Positions 7,587 through 13,410 of a stretch of DNA of 15,456 nt are shown here, piece after piece. The notes beneath the pieces were generated by a model. It did no database searches. It was not told the DNA's origin and saw nothing but the letters and a program-made list of their open reading frames with translations. Positions within the stretch are counted from its first letter, which is position 1, and each line of letters starts with the position of its first letter. Location: contig JBKPHP010000002.1 of assembly GCA_046729895.1 (NCBI GenBank), positions 1-15,456 of the forward strand, written 5' to 3'. This DNA is from DASXBA01 sp046729895. Its GTDB lineage: Bacteria > Actinomycetota > Thermoleophilia > Solirubrobacterales > Thermoleophilaceae. The translations under genes and the position numbers were made by a program.

Positions 7587-8735
7587 TCAGCGGCGGCGTC
7601 TACAACGGCCGGTCGACGTCTTGGTGCAGCCCTCGTAGCGGCGCGCGAGCCGGGCGTAGGAACGCAGCGCGGGTTTCGAGCGAAACCGCGCGCGGCCGGG
7701 CAGCAGCCGCCTCAACCCGGAGTAGTCGAAGATGCTCCGCCCGCGGTAGTCCGACGCCCATGTGTACCAGTAGAGGGCGCGCACGCCAAGCCTCTGCCAG
7801 CGACGCCCGCGGGCGAGCGACGAGTACGCGTCGTTGACGCAGCGCGCCATGCCACGGTCCGTAGTGGCGAAGCTTCGGTCGCGGCGAAGCCGCCCGCGCG
7901 AGGCCGGGCAGCCGACTTCGGTCGCGTAGAGCGGCTTGCGCCGGCCGCCGTTCCGCCGCATCACCGCCCGCACCAGCCGCGCCGCGCGGTACGTGCTGCG
8001 CCCCCTGCCTGGGTAGAGATGGAACGCCGCCACGTCGAACAGACGGCCTCCGCCCGCCTGATAGAGCCGCGCGAGCTTGTTCCACGAGTCATTCGCCAAG
8101 CCGGCCAGGACCACGTGGGCGTCAGGGTCGGCGGCGGTCAGCAAGCGCCGGGCGGCCGCCAGCAACCGCACGTACCCGGTCGGCCACGCGTCCGAGGCGC
8201 CCGAGGGGACGTCCCACCCGCGGCGAAGCTCCGGCTCGTTCCAGATCTGCCATTCGCGGATCGGCCGCTCCGGAAGCCCGGAGCGCTCATCCCAGAAGGT
8301 GCCGTCGGGGCCGTATCGGAAGACGAGCGCCGCCAGGTAGTCGAGATAGTCGCCGGAGTTCGCCGGCGGCGACGCTTTGCGGTTCGGATAGCGCCGCGCC
8401 CACTGCGGGGTGTGTTCGACCACCGGCAGCACGCGCAGCCCGTGGCGAGCGGCCTGGGCGACGATTTCGTCCGTCCGCCGGAACCGCACTTGATCCTCGC
8501 GGTGGGGCAAGGCGGTCGCCCAGTTGAAGGACGCACGCACCGACTCGACCCCGGAGCGGCTCATCGCGCCCCACTCGCCGGCTCGCGCCCGCGGCGGCGC
8601 CGACGTCGCGGCGCCGTCCCACGTCGCGCCGAAGAAGCCGCTCGGCACGCGCCGCTCACCCGCCTGCGCCACGGCCGGCGCGCCGAGCACGAGCAGCGCC
8701 GCCGCGAACACGGACAGCAGTCGACACGAGGCCAT
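7587..8735 (-). CDS. Secreted clan-A glycoside hydrolase-like protein
   Basis: Exported protein of 382 residues. The signal peptide is MASCRLLSVFAAALLVLG with likely cleavage near AVAQA (residue 25). The rest resembles a (beta/alpha)8 barrel of clan GH-A, as in GH39 or GH5 families. The acid/base motif is IWNEPE with Glu167, and the probable nucleophile is Glu273 in YATEVGCPAS. Further barrel-like motifs are ESVRASFNW, LPVVEHTPQWA and FHLYPG. The C-terminus is strongly basic. The start ATG follows GTCGAGGGTTA, an acceptable ribosome site. It is probably an extracellular or cell-wall polysaccharide-active enzyme; the exact substrate cannot be read. It is convergent with the small genes at 7162-7510. 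Confidence 0.85.
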   Translation of the reverse strand: MASCRLLSVFAAALLVLGAPAVAQAGERRVPSGFFGATWDGAATSAPPRARAGEWGAMSRSGVESVRASFNWATALPHREDQVRFRRTDEIVAQAARHGLRVLPVVEHTPQWARRYPNRKASPPANSGDYLDYLAALVFRYGPDGTFWDERSGLPERPIREWQIWNEPELRRGWDVPSGASDAWPTGYVRLLAAARRLLTAADPDAHVVLAGLANDSWNKLARLYQAGGGRLFDVAAFHLYPGRGRSTYRAARLVRAVMRRNGGRRKPLYATEVGCPASRGRLRRDRSFATTDRGMARCVNDAYSSLARGRRWQRLGVRALYWYTWASDYRGRSIFDYSGLRRLLPGRARFRSKPALRSYARLARRYEGCTKTSTGRCRRRR

Positions 8736-9164
8736 TAACCCTCGACCCTAACCCCGGGCTGCGGGAAGCGCGGCCGCTGAGAGTACGGAGGGCGCGCCGC
8801 GCGCTCGGGCGCGATGCCGAACAGCGGACTGGCTAGGAAAGTAGGCGTCCGATCTGGCAGACCGAAATGGGGTTTGACGAACCAGTTCCATACTTTGGAG
8901 CCCCAGAATCCGGTGCTCGGCTGACCGCTTTCCCTTCTAGAGCCAGAAAGAGCCCGTGTCCCCCGCCTGGAATCCTTTCAGAGCCGCCTCGGGCTCGCTG
9001 TGCGGGAGATCGAGTAGCACACGGTCGACCACTACCCGTGGCCATTGAGCTTGAGCGCAACGTTCGGAAGCAGCGAGCCCGTGGTGTCGATCAGGACCGC
9101 CACGCCCGGACCATCCTGGGAGAGCGTTAGCAGGCCAACGCGATCAGCCAGCTTTTGCAGCCGC
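8736..9164. other. 429-base stretch without an intact gene
   Basis: No convincing complete gene, RNA gene or mobile-element feature. Its right half holds the degenerate minus-strand frames described separately at 8937-9178. Open plus-strand frames there look like shadows: compositionally skewed, with no recognised motif. Confidence 0.5.
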
Positions 9165-9178
9165 CTAATTCGTCGCAA
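8937..9178 (-). pseudogene. Possible frameshifted minus-strand gene remnant
   Basis: From a TTG at 9178 one frame reads 48 residues (ADRVGLLTLSQDGPGVAVLI, then DTTGSLLPNVALKLNGHG) to TAG at 9034-9032. Shifting one base there opens 32 residues, VVVDRVLLDLPHSEPEAALK then GFQAGDTGSFWL, to a TAG at 8939-8937. Both parts are protein-like and join at one point, as expected for a single-base indel. It overlaps the last few codons of the secreted-protein gene. I do not recognise the family; chance open frames in GC-rich DNA remain possible. Confidence 0.3.
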
Positions 9179-10190
9179 CGTCGAAGGAGTCCATCCGCCA
9201 GTCGATCATGTTCGAGCGCCAGCCTTCACGACCACCGCGCAGCGGGCCGAGGGAGATGTCGCCCGGAACCTCGGTGTAGCGCAGAAGCTCTACGCCGTCG
9301 CGGATGCCGATCAGCGTGACCGATCCGTCAGGGTTGTCTCGCTTGATCGCGGTGTAGGTGTGCCACTGGCCGAACGTGGCGACCGGGACCCTGACGGTCT
9401 TGAGGTTGTACCAAGTGCCGCCCGAGCCGCAGTCAACGGCTCGCGGGTCCACGCCACAGTCGAAGACGCCGATGGACTTCTTCTGGATGTAGGCACTGCC
9501 CTCGCAGATCGAAAGCTCCACCGTATAGGTCGAGGTCCCGTCGAGAGCATCGGCCTGCCGACCAAGGTAAACCTTCGGGCCACCGGCCCATGAGCAGTTC
9601 GCTGACGCGGTGGAGCCCCACTTAATCGGCTTCACTCGAATATCGACGCGGTGGGTGGTCCCAGGCAGGACATTGTGCAAAAACGCCGCCCGAGTCCCCG
9701 AGCCGTTGTAGTCGCTCGCTGAGGGCTCGAGCGCGTAGGAGCCGTCCTCCATGACGCTGTAGCCGGGGTGCATCTCGACGGTCCAGGCCGGGTCGCCACA
9801 ACGCGGTGAGTCCCAAGATGCGGTGGCCCAGATATTGACCCCGTTAAAGACACAGTTCGGCTCGAACCCCTCGTGGAACGTCGTGGTTGGAGGTGGGGGC
9901 GACGGCGTGTTCGTCTCGTCGGTATCCGACGTGCTCGTGCAGCCCGGGTCGTTCAGGTCGATCAGGCTGTCGCCGTCGTTGTCGAGCCCATCGGCGCACG
10001 CTGCGGGTGGAGGTGGTGGAGGAGGGGGGCACGTAACCCCCTTGTGACCGCAGCGATGGTGAGCTTCCGCTGATGGAGCAGCCACCACAAGCAGCGCAAG
10101 GACCAACAAGAACACCAACAAGCAGGTCCCGAACAGCGCATAAGCGCGCAACCAAGGACCGCTGGCCGCACTCTTCGCGGTATCCGTCAT
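9165..10190 (-). CDS. Exported protein with Ca-binding repeat and C-terminal sandwich-type domain
   Basis: Protein of 341 residues. Residues 16-42 are a strongly hydrophobic signal or anchor segment ending APSAEA. Then come His/Cys residues, a run of eight or nine prolines and CADGLDNDGDSLIDLNDPGC (65-84), an acidic Ca-binding motif of the thrombospondin type-3/EF-hand kind common in secreted actinobacterial proteins. A second Pro/Thr linker (about 95-104) leads to residues 105-341, rich in beta strands and Trp, with paired cysteines and GQWHTYTAIKRDNPDG. That end resembles concanavalin/LamG-like or polysaccharide-lyase jelly-roll domains. The likely role is an extracellular carbohydrate-binding or degrading protein, perhaps working with the neighbouring hydrolase. 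Family not certain. Confidence 0.8.
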   Translation of the reverse strand: MTDTAKSAASGPWLRAYALFGTCLLVFLLVLALLVVAAPSAEAHHRCGHKGVTCPPPPPPPPAACADGLDNDGDSLIDLNDPGCTSTSDTDETNTPSPPPPTTTFHEGFEPNCVFNGVNIWATASWDSPRCGDPAWTVEMHPGYSVMEDGSYALEPSASDYNGSGTRAAFLHNVLPGTTHRVDIRVKPIKWGSTASANCSWAGGPKVYLGRQADALDGTSTYTVELSICEGSAYIQKKSIGVFDCGVDPRAVDCGSGGTWYNLKTVRVPVATFGQWHTYTAIKRDNPDGSVTLIGIRDGVELLRYTEVPGDISLGPLRGGREGWRSNMIDWRMDSFDVATN

Positions 10191-10216
10191 CGGGACTGAG
10201 GTTCTACGTCCGCGGA

Positions 10217-10343
10217 CTATTTCCTAGATCGCGGCCTAGCCGTCTTCTTCAGCAGGCTGCTCGAAATCTCCGCGCTTCGGCACCGGAATCTCAACCGGCT
10301 CGGCTGGGCTGCCCCATAGCGTCCTTGGCCCCTCGGCTGGGTC
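10217..10343 (-). pseudogene. Possible frameshifted C-terminal gene fragment
   Basis: One minus-strand frame reads DPAEGPRTLWGSPAEPVEIP VPKRGDFEQ and stops at 10238-10236 after PAEEDG. The adjacent frame reads SSLLKKTARPRSRK to TAG at 10219-10217. Joined at GDFE, they would give a plausible basic C-terminus. No start or N-terminal domain is visible upstream, so at best this is the tail of a decayed gene. It lies just upstream of the exported-protein gene starting at 10190. Confidence 0.25.
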
Positions 10344-10422
10344 TTCTGCGTGGGCTGCCGTTCGTGGTAGCGCGCAAGCCGGCCCCGCGTCGCTGCCGGT
10401 CGTCCATGTCCACGAGCGGCGG

Positions 10423-10453
10423 CTAGCCGACGACCTTCTCGACGCGGCGGGGT
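10423..10453. repeat. Dispersed 31-bp repeat, copy C
   Basis: Shares the CTTCTCGACGCGGCGG core with copies at 6472-6502 and 12915-12945. Unlike those, it is followed by a zinc-ribbon gene stub, not by a SnoaL-like gene. Confidence 0.65.
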
Positions 10454-10498
10454 AGCCGAGGGACCTGCGGACTCAAAGCTCGACGGGCCGTCCTTGGC

Positions 10499-10534
10499 AT
10501 GGGCCTGGGGCCCGTTGCCGAACTCGTTTGCTGA
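10499..10534 (+). pseudogene. Eleven-codon stub of the zinc-ribbon gene
   Basis: Reads MGLGPVAELVC then TGA, matching MGLGPIAELVC of the gene at 7162; nearly all base changes are in third codon positions. The preceding 35-40 bases (ACTC(A/G)AAGCTCGAC ... CCTTGGC) are also shared with 7132-7161. The stop falls right after the first zinc-ligand cysteine. It could be a remnant or a retained short peptide. Confidence 0.5.
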
Positions 10535-10541
10535 ACTTGAT

Positions 10542-10561
10542 CGCCGACTTCGGCGTATACC
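10542..10561 (+). promoter_or_regulatory. Palindrome and -10 element before the small secreted-peptide gene
   Basis: CGCCGA-CT-TCGGCG is a perfect palindrome ending at 10555, directly followed by TATACC (10556-10561), a good -10 hexamer. A start near 10568 would give a leader of about 27 bases containing the GGAGGGAG ribosome site of the gene at 10595. No good -35 is seen, so an activator or repressor may bind the palindrome. Confidence 0.4.
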
Positions 10562-10594
10562 CCTGGGCACCCCACGCGAAGTCGAGGAGGGAGC

Positions 10595-10846
10595 GTGAGA
10601 CGAATCGTTGCGGTTCTCGTCGCCGCCGCCGCGATGGTGACGGGGCTCGCCACCGGGACAGCCGGCGCAGATGTGCACGGCGTCTCGCAGGCCGACTGCG
10701 CACCCGACGGCGTGCCTTCGGGAGCGATCGCATCGCGTCCTGCGATTGAGCATGGCCGGCCGGCGGCACTGATTCCCGTCACCGCGAGCGGCGGGAAGAC
10801 GCAGGGCAAGGGCGGCGAGGCCCCCGCGCAGGGCACGAACTGCTAG
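10595..10846 (+). CDS. Small secreted peptide, unknown function
   Basis: GTG start with an excellent GGAGGGAG ribosome site just upstream. The 83-residue product begins MRRIVAVLVAAAAMVTGLAT, a Sec signal peptide with probable cleavage after AGA (about residue 25). The mature part of about 58 residues is Gly/Ala/Pro-rich and has exactly two cysteines, Cys35 and Cys83 at the very C-terminus, which could form a disulfide spanning the peptide. No family recognised. It stands alone, with a palindromic promoter region in front. Confidence 0.65.
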   Translation: MRRIVAVLVAAAAMVTGLATGTAGADVHGVSQADCAPDGVPSGAIASRPAIEHGRPAALIPVTASGGKTQGKGGEAPAQGTNC

Positions 10847-10849
10847 CCC

Positions 10850-11200
10850 GCAAGGGGGCCGCAGGCCGCGGCGGGAGGGAGGTGACGAGCGGCGCTCTCG
10901 CGTCGTCTTGATCGAGTCGGTCCTCATAGGTGAAGAATCTGATCTCGGTCGGCGCGCGCCGCTGCCCAGCCGGCGGTCTGCGAGGGTGCGCGGCTCATGT
11001 TTGGACCGTCCCCCGGGCGGTAATCACAACGAGGAGACGATCGGGGCCGGATCGAGCGGGTCCTGGGTCCCCCCGACCCGCCCCGATCTAGCGACGGGCT
11101 CGGATGACCGCATCCGGGCCCGTTCACTTTCGTTGTTCTACCAGGCGCGTGGGGGCGGGGGCAACCCCGGCGTCCGGCTGCGACCGCGATAGTCGGAGGA
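10850..11200. other. Gene-free stretch with one large hairpin
   Basis: Apart from the hairpin at 11039-11088 I see no supported gene. The open frames here are short, lack ribosome sites and have no protein-like motifs. Confidence 0.5.
11039..11088. repeat. Two-part inverted repeat (hairpin)
   Basis: GATCGGG (11039-11045) pairs with CCCGATC (11082-11088) and GCGGGTC (11056-11062) with GACCCGC (11075-11081), leaving a 10-base left bulge and a 12-base loop. No T tract follows. It could be a structured RNA element, an operator or a factor-dependent terminator. Confidence 0.5.
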
Positions 11201-11389
11201 TTGTGCGGACTCGATCCGCTCCGCGAGGCGATCGAGCGCGCCCGTCGCGAGGTGGGCCGAGACGTCCGCGCCCCGGAAGACGAGTCTGGTGGACCCTAAG
11301 ACGGACCGCAAGTCATCCGCTTCCGTGGCGAAGAGCTCCGTGAAATGCAGGCGCAGATGAGCGACTATTACGGGGAGCTAGACGGCTAA
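11201..11389 (+). pseudogene. Small gene interrupted by an in-frame TAA
   Basis: From TTG at 11201 the frame reads LDPLREAIERARREVGRDVR APEDESGGP to TAA at 11297-11299. The same frame then continues DGPQVIRFRGEELREMQAQM SDYYGELDG to TAA at 11387. Both halves look like real protein and share one frame, as expected from a single nonsense mutation. GGAGGA lies directly against the TTG, too close for a good ribosome site. The family is not recognised. Two tiny separate genes are an alternative. Confidence 0.35.
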
Positions 11390-11460
11390 TCGCGTCATAG
11401 GGGCGAGAGACCGCCTGCGGTTGCAATCGGGTTGCAGCTGGCAGCCCTGACGGGCAAGAA

Positions 11461-11478
11461 CCCCGCGCATTTGCGGGG
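11461..11478 (-). terminator. Rho-independent terminator-like hairpin
   Basis: On the minus strand CCCCGC-AAATGC-GCGGGG is followed by TTCTT, a good intrinsic terminator. It comes directly after the tRNA-like 3' end, as it would behind a real tRNA gene. Confidence 0.6.
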
Positions 11479-11485
11479 GCTTCCA

Positions 11486-11507
11486 GTGCGCCCAGGGAGA
11501 CTCGAAC
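11486..11507 (-). other. tRNA 3'-end fragment, possible attachment-site scar
   Basis: The minus strand reads G-TTCGAGT-CTCCC-TGGGCGC-A: T loop, 3' half of the T stem, 3' acceptor strand and discriminator base in tRNA spacing. Upstream, CAAAG cannot pair with CTCCC, and no matching 5' acceptor strand exists, so it is not an intact tRNA. Integrases that use tRNA genes leave exactly this kind of 3' duplicate at one end of an element. No CCA is encoded. Confidence 0.4.
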
Positions 11508-11565
11508 TTTGGCGCGGCCCATGACAGCCCGTGTCACCCAGTCCGGCGAAAGGGAGCATTTGCAG

Positions 11566-11584
11566 GAGATTCGCGCGGAATCTC
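11566..11584. repeat. Perfect short palindrome
   Basis: GAGATTC (11566-11572) and GAATCTC (11578-11584) flank GCGCG. It lies about 60 bases from the tRNA-like fragment and could be a protein-binding site. No function is shown. Confidence 0.4.
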
Positions 11585-11926
11585 GCCGCTGCCTGCCACC
11601 CCGTGACGCCCCGTTATGCCGCGTTCGTTTGGAATCCGTTTGCAGCCGGCAGGACGTGCCCGCAGCGGGCGCAGCCGCTGGGCCGTCATCGAACGGCCCC
11701 TCAGTACTTGCACCGAGCGGCCAGCCGGCCACCCTCGCGGACCGGGGTCGAGGATCGTCGATGGCGTCTTGAGCAGCTCCTCGTCCGAGAGATCGCTAAC
11801 GCCGTCGTCTTCGGGGCTCGCGGCTCGGCCAGTCGGCGCAATGATCGCCTGGCAGTAACCCGGCCCGACGACACGCCCCGCGAACCCGGCTGGCCTCTCT
11901 TTTGATCGGCCTGCGAACATGTGTTC

Positions 11927-12235
11927 GTGTCGATCAGGGGAGGCTCGTACGCCCGGTTCCGCCGGGCCCTCGAGACCGGCAACCTCACCGTCGTACGAGC
12001 CGCCGCCGCAGAGCTCCCGAGGATCAACTTGGACGACGCCCTCCGCGTCTGCACGCTGTACCGCGCTGATCCGTCGCGGTACGAGGCGGCTGTGATCCGC
12101 TGGCTCGGACGGCTCTGCCTCGAGCGACCGGAGACGACAGTCACCGAGCTCAGGCTTGCACTCGCCGCGTTCGACCGGTTGCCCGACGAGCCGGAGCAGG
12201 CCGAGGCCGAACTGCGGCGGCTCGTCCGGCGCTGA
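11927..12235 (+). CDS. Conserved-looking hypothetical helical protein
   Basis: Encodes 102 residues from GTG at 11927 (MSIRGGSYARFRRALETGNL); a GTG two codons upstream at 11921 is also possible. It is almost entirely helical, with SYARFRRALETGNLTVVRAA, LDDALRVCTLYRADPSRYEA, AVIRWLGRLCLE and a leucine-rich acidic end PDEPEQAEAELRRLV. Similar small proteins are familiar to me from Solirubrobacterales genomes, function unknown. Its end converges on the 46-residue minus-strand gene with only 14 bases between them. There are no membrane segments or signal peptide. Confidence 0.75.
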   Translation: MSIRGGSYARFRRALETGNLTVVRAAAAELPRINLDDALRVCTLYRADPSRYEAAVIRWLGRLCLERPETTVTELRLALAAFDRLPDEPEQAEAELRRLVRR

Positions 12236-12249
12236 ACAGCGCGTCGCGG

Positions 12250-12390
12250 CTAGCTGGGATCGACAATGCGGAGTTGCGCCCTGGAGGCCTCGGCTTTTAG
12301 GATCGCTGCCTGCCACTTGCCGGGCAGATCCTCGAAGCGGCTGGCGTCGAGCAGCGCCTCGTGGAACTCGCGTCGCTGATGGTCGTCCAT
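12250..12390 (-). CDS. Small hypothetical protein with FEDLPGKWQAAILKAE motif
   Basis: Encodes 46 residues from ATG at 12390 (MDDHQRREFHEALLDASRFE) through DLPGKWQAAILKAE to RIVDPS. The frame extends further upstream to 12564, but the upstream residues are Ser/Arg/Pro-rich and non-protein-like, so the shorter start is preferred. A decayed copy of the centre (AAFEDLPG) is at 6365-6421, also upstream of a SnoaL-like gene. I have a loose memory of similar small actinobacterial proteins, with no function assigned. It is divergent from the muconolactone-isomerase-like gene. Confidence 0.6.
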   Translation of the reverse strand: MDDHQRREFHEALLDASRFEDLPGKWQAAILKAEASRAQLRIVDPS

Positions 12391-12541
12391 CTCGGGCAGA
12401 GCGGGCCGACGACCTGTCCTGGACGCAGTGGCCAAGGGTCCGGGCGACCCACCCTCGGCGGGAGGCGTCCGTCGGCGGCTTGTGCGGGCGGGCGCCGAGT
12501 GGGAGAGTCGGCTCGACACGTTCCCGGACCGGGAGGTCCAT

Positions 12542-12853
12542 ATGAAGTTCCTGACCACGGTCAAACCGGGGCCGATGCCGCCGCCTGTCGACGTGGCCCG
12601 AGCCGGTCAGGAGTGGCTCCAGGCGGCGCTCGACGACGGTTGGATCGAGTGCTGCTACGCGTATCCGCACGGCGGGGGGTGCAGCATCAGCGAGGTCGAC
12701 TCGCACGAGGAGCTTATGGACCGGCTCCTCGACTACCCGATGTCGCCCTTCGTCGACTACGAGGTGACGCCGCTCGTGGAGCTCGACGCGGCCTTCGACA
12801 AGCTCATCTCGTTCATCGAGCGGGCCGCCGCCGAAGCAGGAGCAGGCGCCTAG
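12542..12853 (+). CDS. Muconolactone delta-isomerase-like small protein
   Basis: Encodes 103 residues from ATG at 12542, preceded by GGGAGG at 12530-12535; longer starts such as 12428 add non-protein-like sequence. The pattern MKFLTTVKP, CYAYPHGGGCSISEVDSHEE and PFVDYEVTPL matches the muconolactone isomerase fold, a dimeric alpha/beta barrel in which the DVDSHDEL and EVTPL segments are conserved. The classical enzyme acts in catechol degradation, but no other beta-ketoadipate genes are here. It may instead be a general barrel protein handling small molecules beside the SnoaL-like array. A GC hairpin follows the stop by 15 bases. Confidence 0.8.
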   Translation: MKFLTTVKPGPMPPPVDVARAGQEWLQAALDDGWIECCYAYPHGGGCSISEVDSHEELMDRLLDYPMSPFVDYEVTPLVELDAAFDKLISFIERAAAEAGAGA

Positions 12854-12868
12854 AGGACTTCGGCATTC

Positions 12869-12897
12869 GCGCGCCGTGGCCCGAGGTCACGGCGCGC
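12869..12897. terminator. Perfect 10-bp GC hairpin after the isomerase-like gene
   Basis: GCGCGCCGTG (12869-12878) and CACGGCGCGC (12888-12897) are perfect complements around a 9-base loop. There is no T tract, but position and strength suit a terminator insulating the SnoaL operon. Confidence 0.6.
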
Positions 12898-12914
12898 GGA
12901 ACCGAGTAGGGCGG

Positions 12915-12945
12915 GTAGCCGACCACCTTCTCGACGCGGCGGCTG
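12915..12945. repeat. Dispersed 31-bp repeat, copy B
   Basis: Near-identical to copies at 6472-6502 and 10423-10453. It lies 16 bases upstream of the -35 hexamer of the SnoaL operon, almost the same place as copy A relative to its gene. On the minus strand it reads SRRVEKVVGY, and changes between copies fall mostly in third positions of that frame. Confidence 0.7.
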
Positions 12946-12961
12946 AGCTCGGCGCTCGCCA

Positions 12962-12990
12962 TTGGCAGAGGCCACGGTGAGGCGGATACT
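12962..12990 (+). promoter_or_regulatory. Promoter of the SnoaL operon (near-leaderless)
   Basis: TTGGCA (12962-12967), an exact 17-bp spacer and GATACT (12985-12990), 9 bases before the ATG at 13000. The predicted mRNA would start 2-3 bases before the ATG. Flanks (CGCCATTGGCAGAG and GATACTTG) match the copy at 6516-6545. Confidence 0.65.
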
Positions 12991-12999
12991 TGGCGGGCC

Positions 13000-13395
13000 A
13001 TGTCGCAGGAGAATGTCGAACTTGCTCGCCGCTGCTATGACGCTTTCCAGCGCGGTGATGTCGAGACCGCGCTGGAGCCGTTGGGCGAGGCCTTCGTCCT
13101 GGAGGTCGTGGGGCGCGCCGACACAACGCAATACCGGGGTCGTGAGGGCTTCCTGAAGTACCTCGGCGAGTGGACCAGCATGTTCGACGACTGGCAGTGG
13201 GAGCTAGATCGCGTGCTAGACGCGGGGCCTCAGGTGCTGGTGCTGGGAAGGGATTGGGGTCGGGGCAGGGGGAGCGGCGTGTTGGTGGAGGAGCGCTTCG
13301 GCCACCTCTGGACATTCCGCGATGGCGAGCCCACCCGCATGCTCGCCTTCCTCGACTGGAGCCAAGCCCTCGAAGCCGTGGGGCTGTCGGAGTAG
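13000..13395 (+). CDS. SnoaL-like (NTF2-fold) protein, first gene of the array
   Basis: Encodes 131 residues (MSQENVELARRCYDAFQRGD to QALEAVGLSE), one complete NTF2-like domain in the usual size range. A helical N-terminus is followed by REGFLKYLGEW, then strands with QVLVLGRDWGRGRGSG and HLWTFRDGEPTRMLAF. It is collinear with the product at 6555, and both share upstream repeat and promoter, so they come from one duplication. No ribosome site lies upstream; the only AGGAG is inside codons 3-5. The probable role is a small-molecule isomerase, cyclase or binding protein; catalytic residues cannot be assigned. Confidence 0.88.
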   Translation: MSQENVELARRCYDAFQRGDVETALEPLGEAFVLEVVGRADTTQYRGREGFLKYLGEWTSMFDDWQWELDRVLDAGPQVLVLGRDWGRGRGSGVLVEERFGHLWTFRDGEPTRMLAFLDWSQALEAVGLSE

Positions 13396-13410
13396 GCGAT
13401 GTCGCAGGAG
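13366..13410 (+). repeat. 45-bp gene-junction repeat, J1
   Basis: Spans the end of one SnoaL-like gene (codons for ALEAVGLSE), stop, GCG and the first 5 codons (MSQEE/D) of the next. Equivalent copies are J2 13774-13818, J3 14176-14220, J5 15285-15329 and a mutated copy at 6921-6965. By eye they differ from J1 at about 2 to 5 positions. Confidence 0.75.

Larger units (their letters stand above)
11390..11926. other. Gene-poor stretch with a tRNA 3'-end fragment
   Basis: More than 500 bases without a convincing gene. It contains direct repeats GGTTGCA at about 11419-11437, a terminator-like hairpin, a tRNA 3'-end-like fragment on the minus strand and a perfect palindrome at 11566-11584. One minus-strand stretch (DLSDEELLKTPSTILD) looks weakly protein-like but has no start, motif or family. 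No integrase was found. Confidence 0.5.

Noticed and set aside
7563..8738. 391-codon plus-strand open frame
   Set aside because: Antisense to the glycoside hydrolase-like gene, which has a signal peptide and NEP motif.
11486..11560. Complete tRNA gene on the minus strand
   Set aside because: The T stem cannot form and no 5' acceptor, D arm or anticodon arm is present; only the 3' end is recognisable.
12428..12541. Longer start for the isomerase-like gene
   Set aside because: The added residues are Arg/Pro/Gly-rich, and the ATG at 12542 has a clear GGGAGG ribosome site and the family N-terminus MKFL.
11534..12706. 390-codon minus-strand open frame, checked for an integrase near the tRNA fragment
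   Set aside because: No Arg-His-Arg-Tyr recombinase motifs, and it runs through the two real genes at 11927 and 12542 on the opposite strand.
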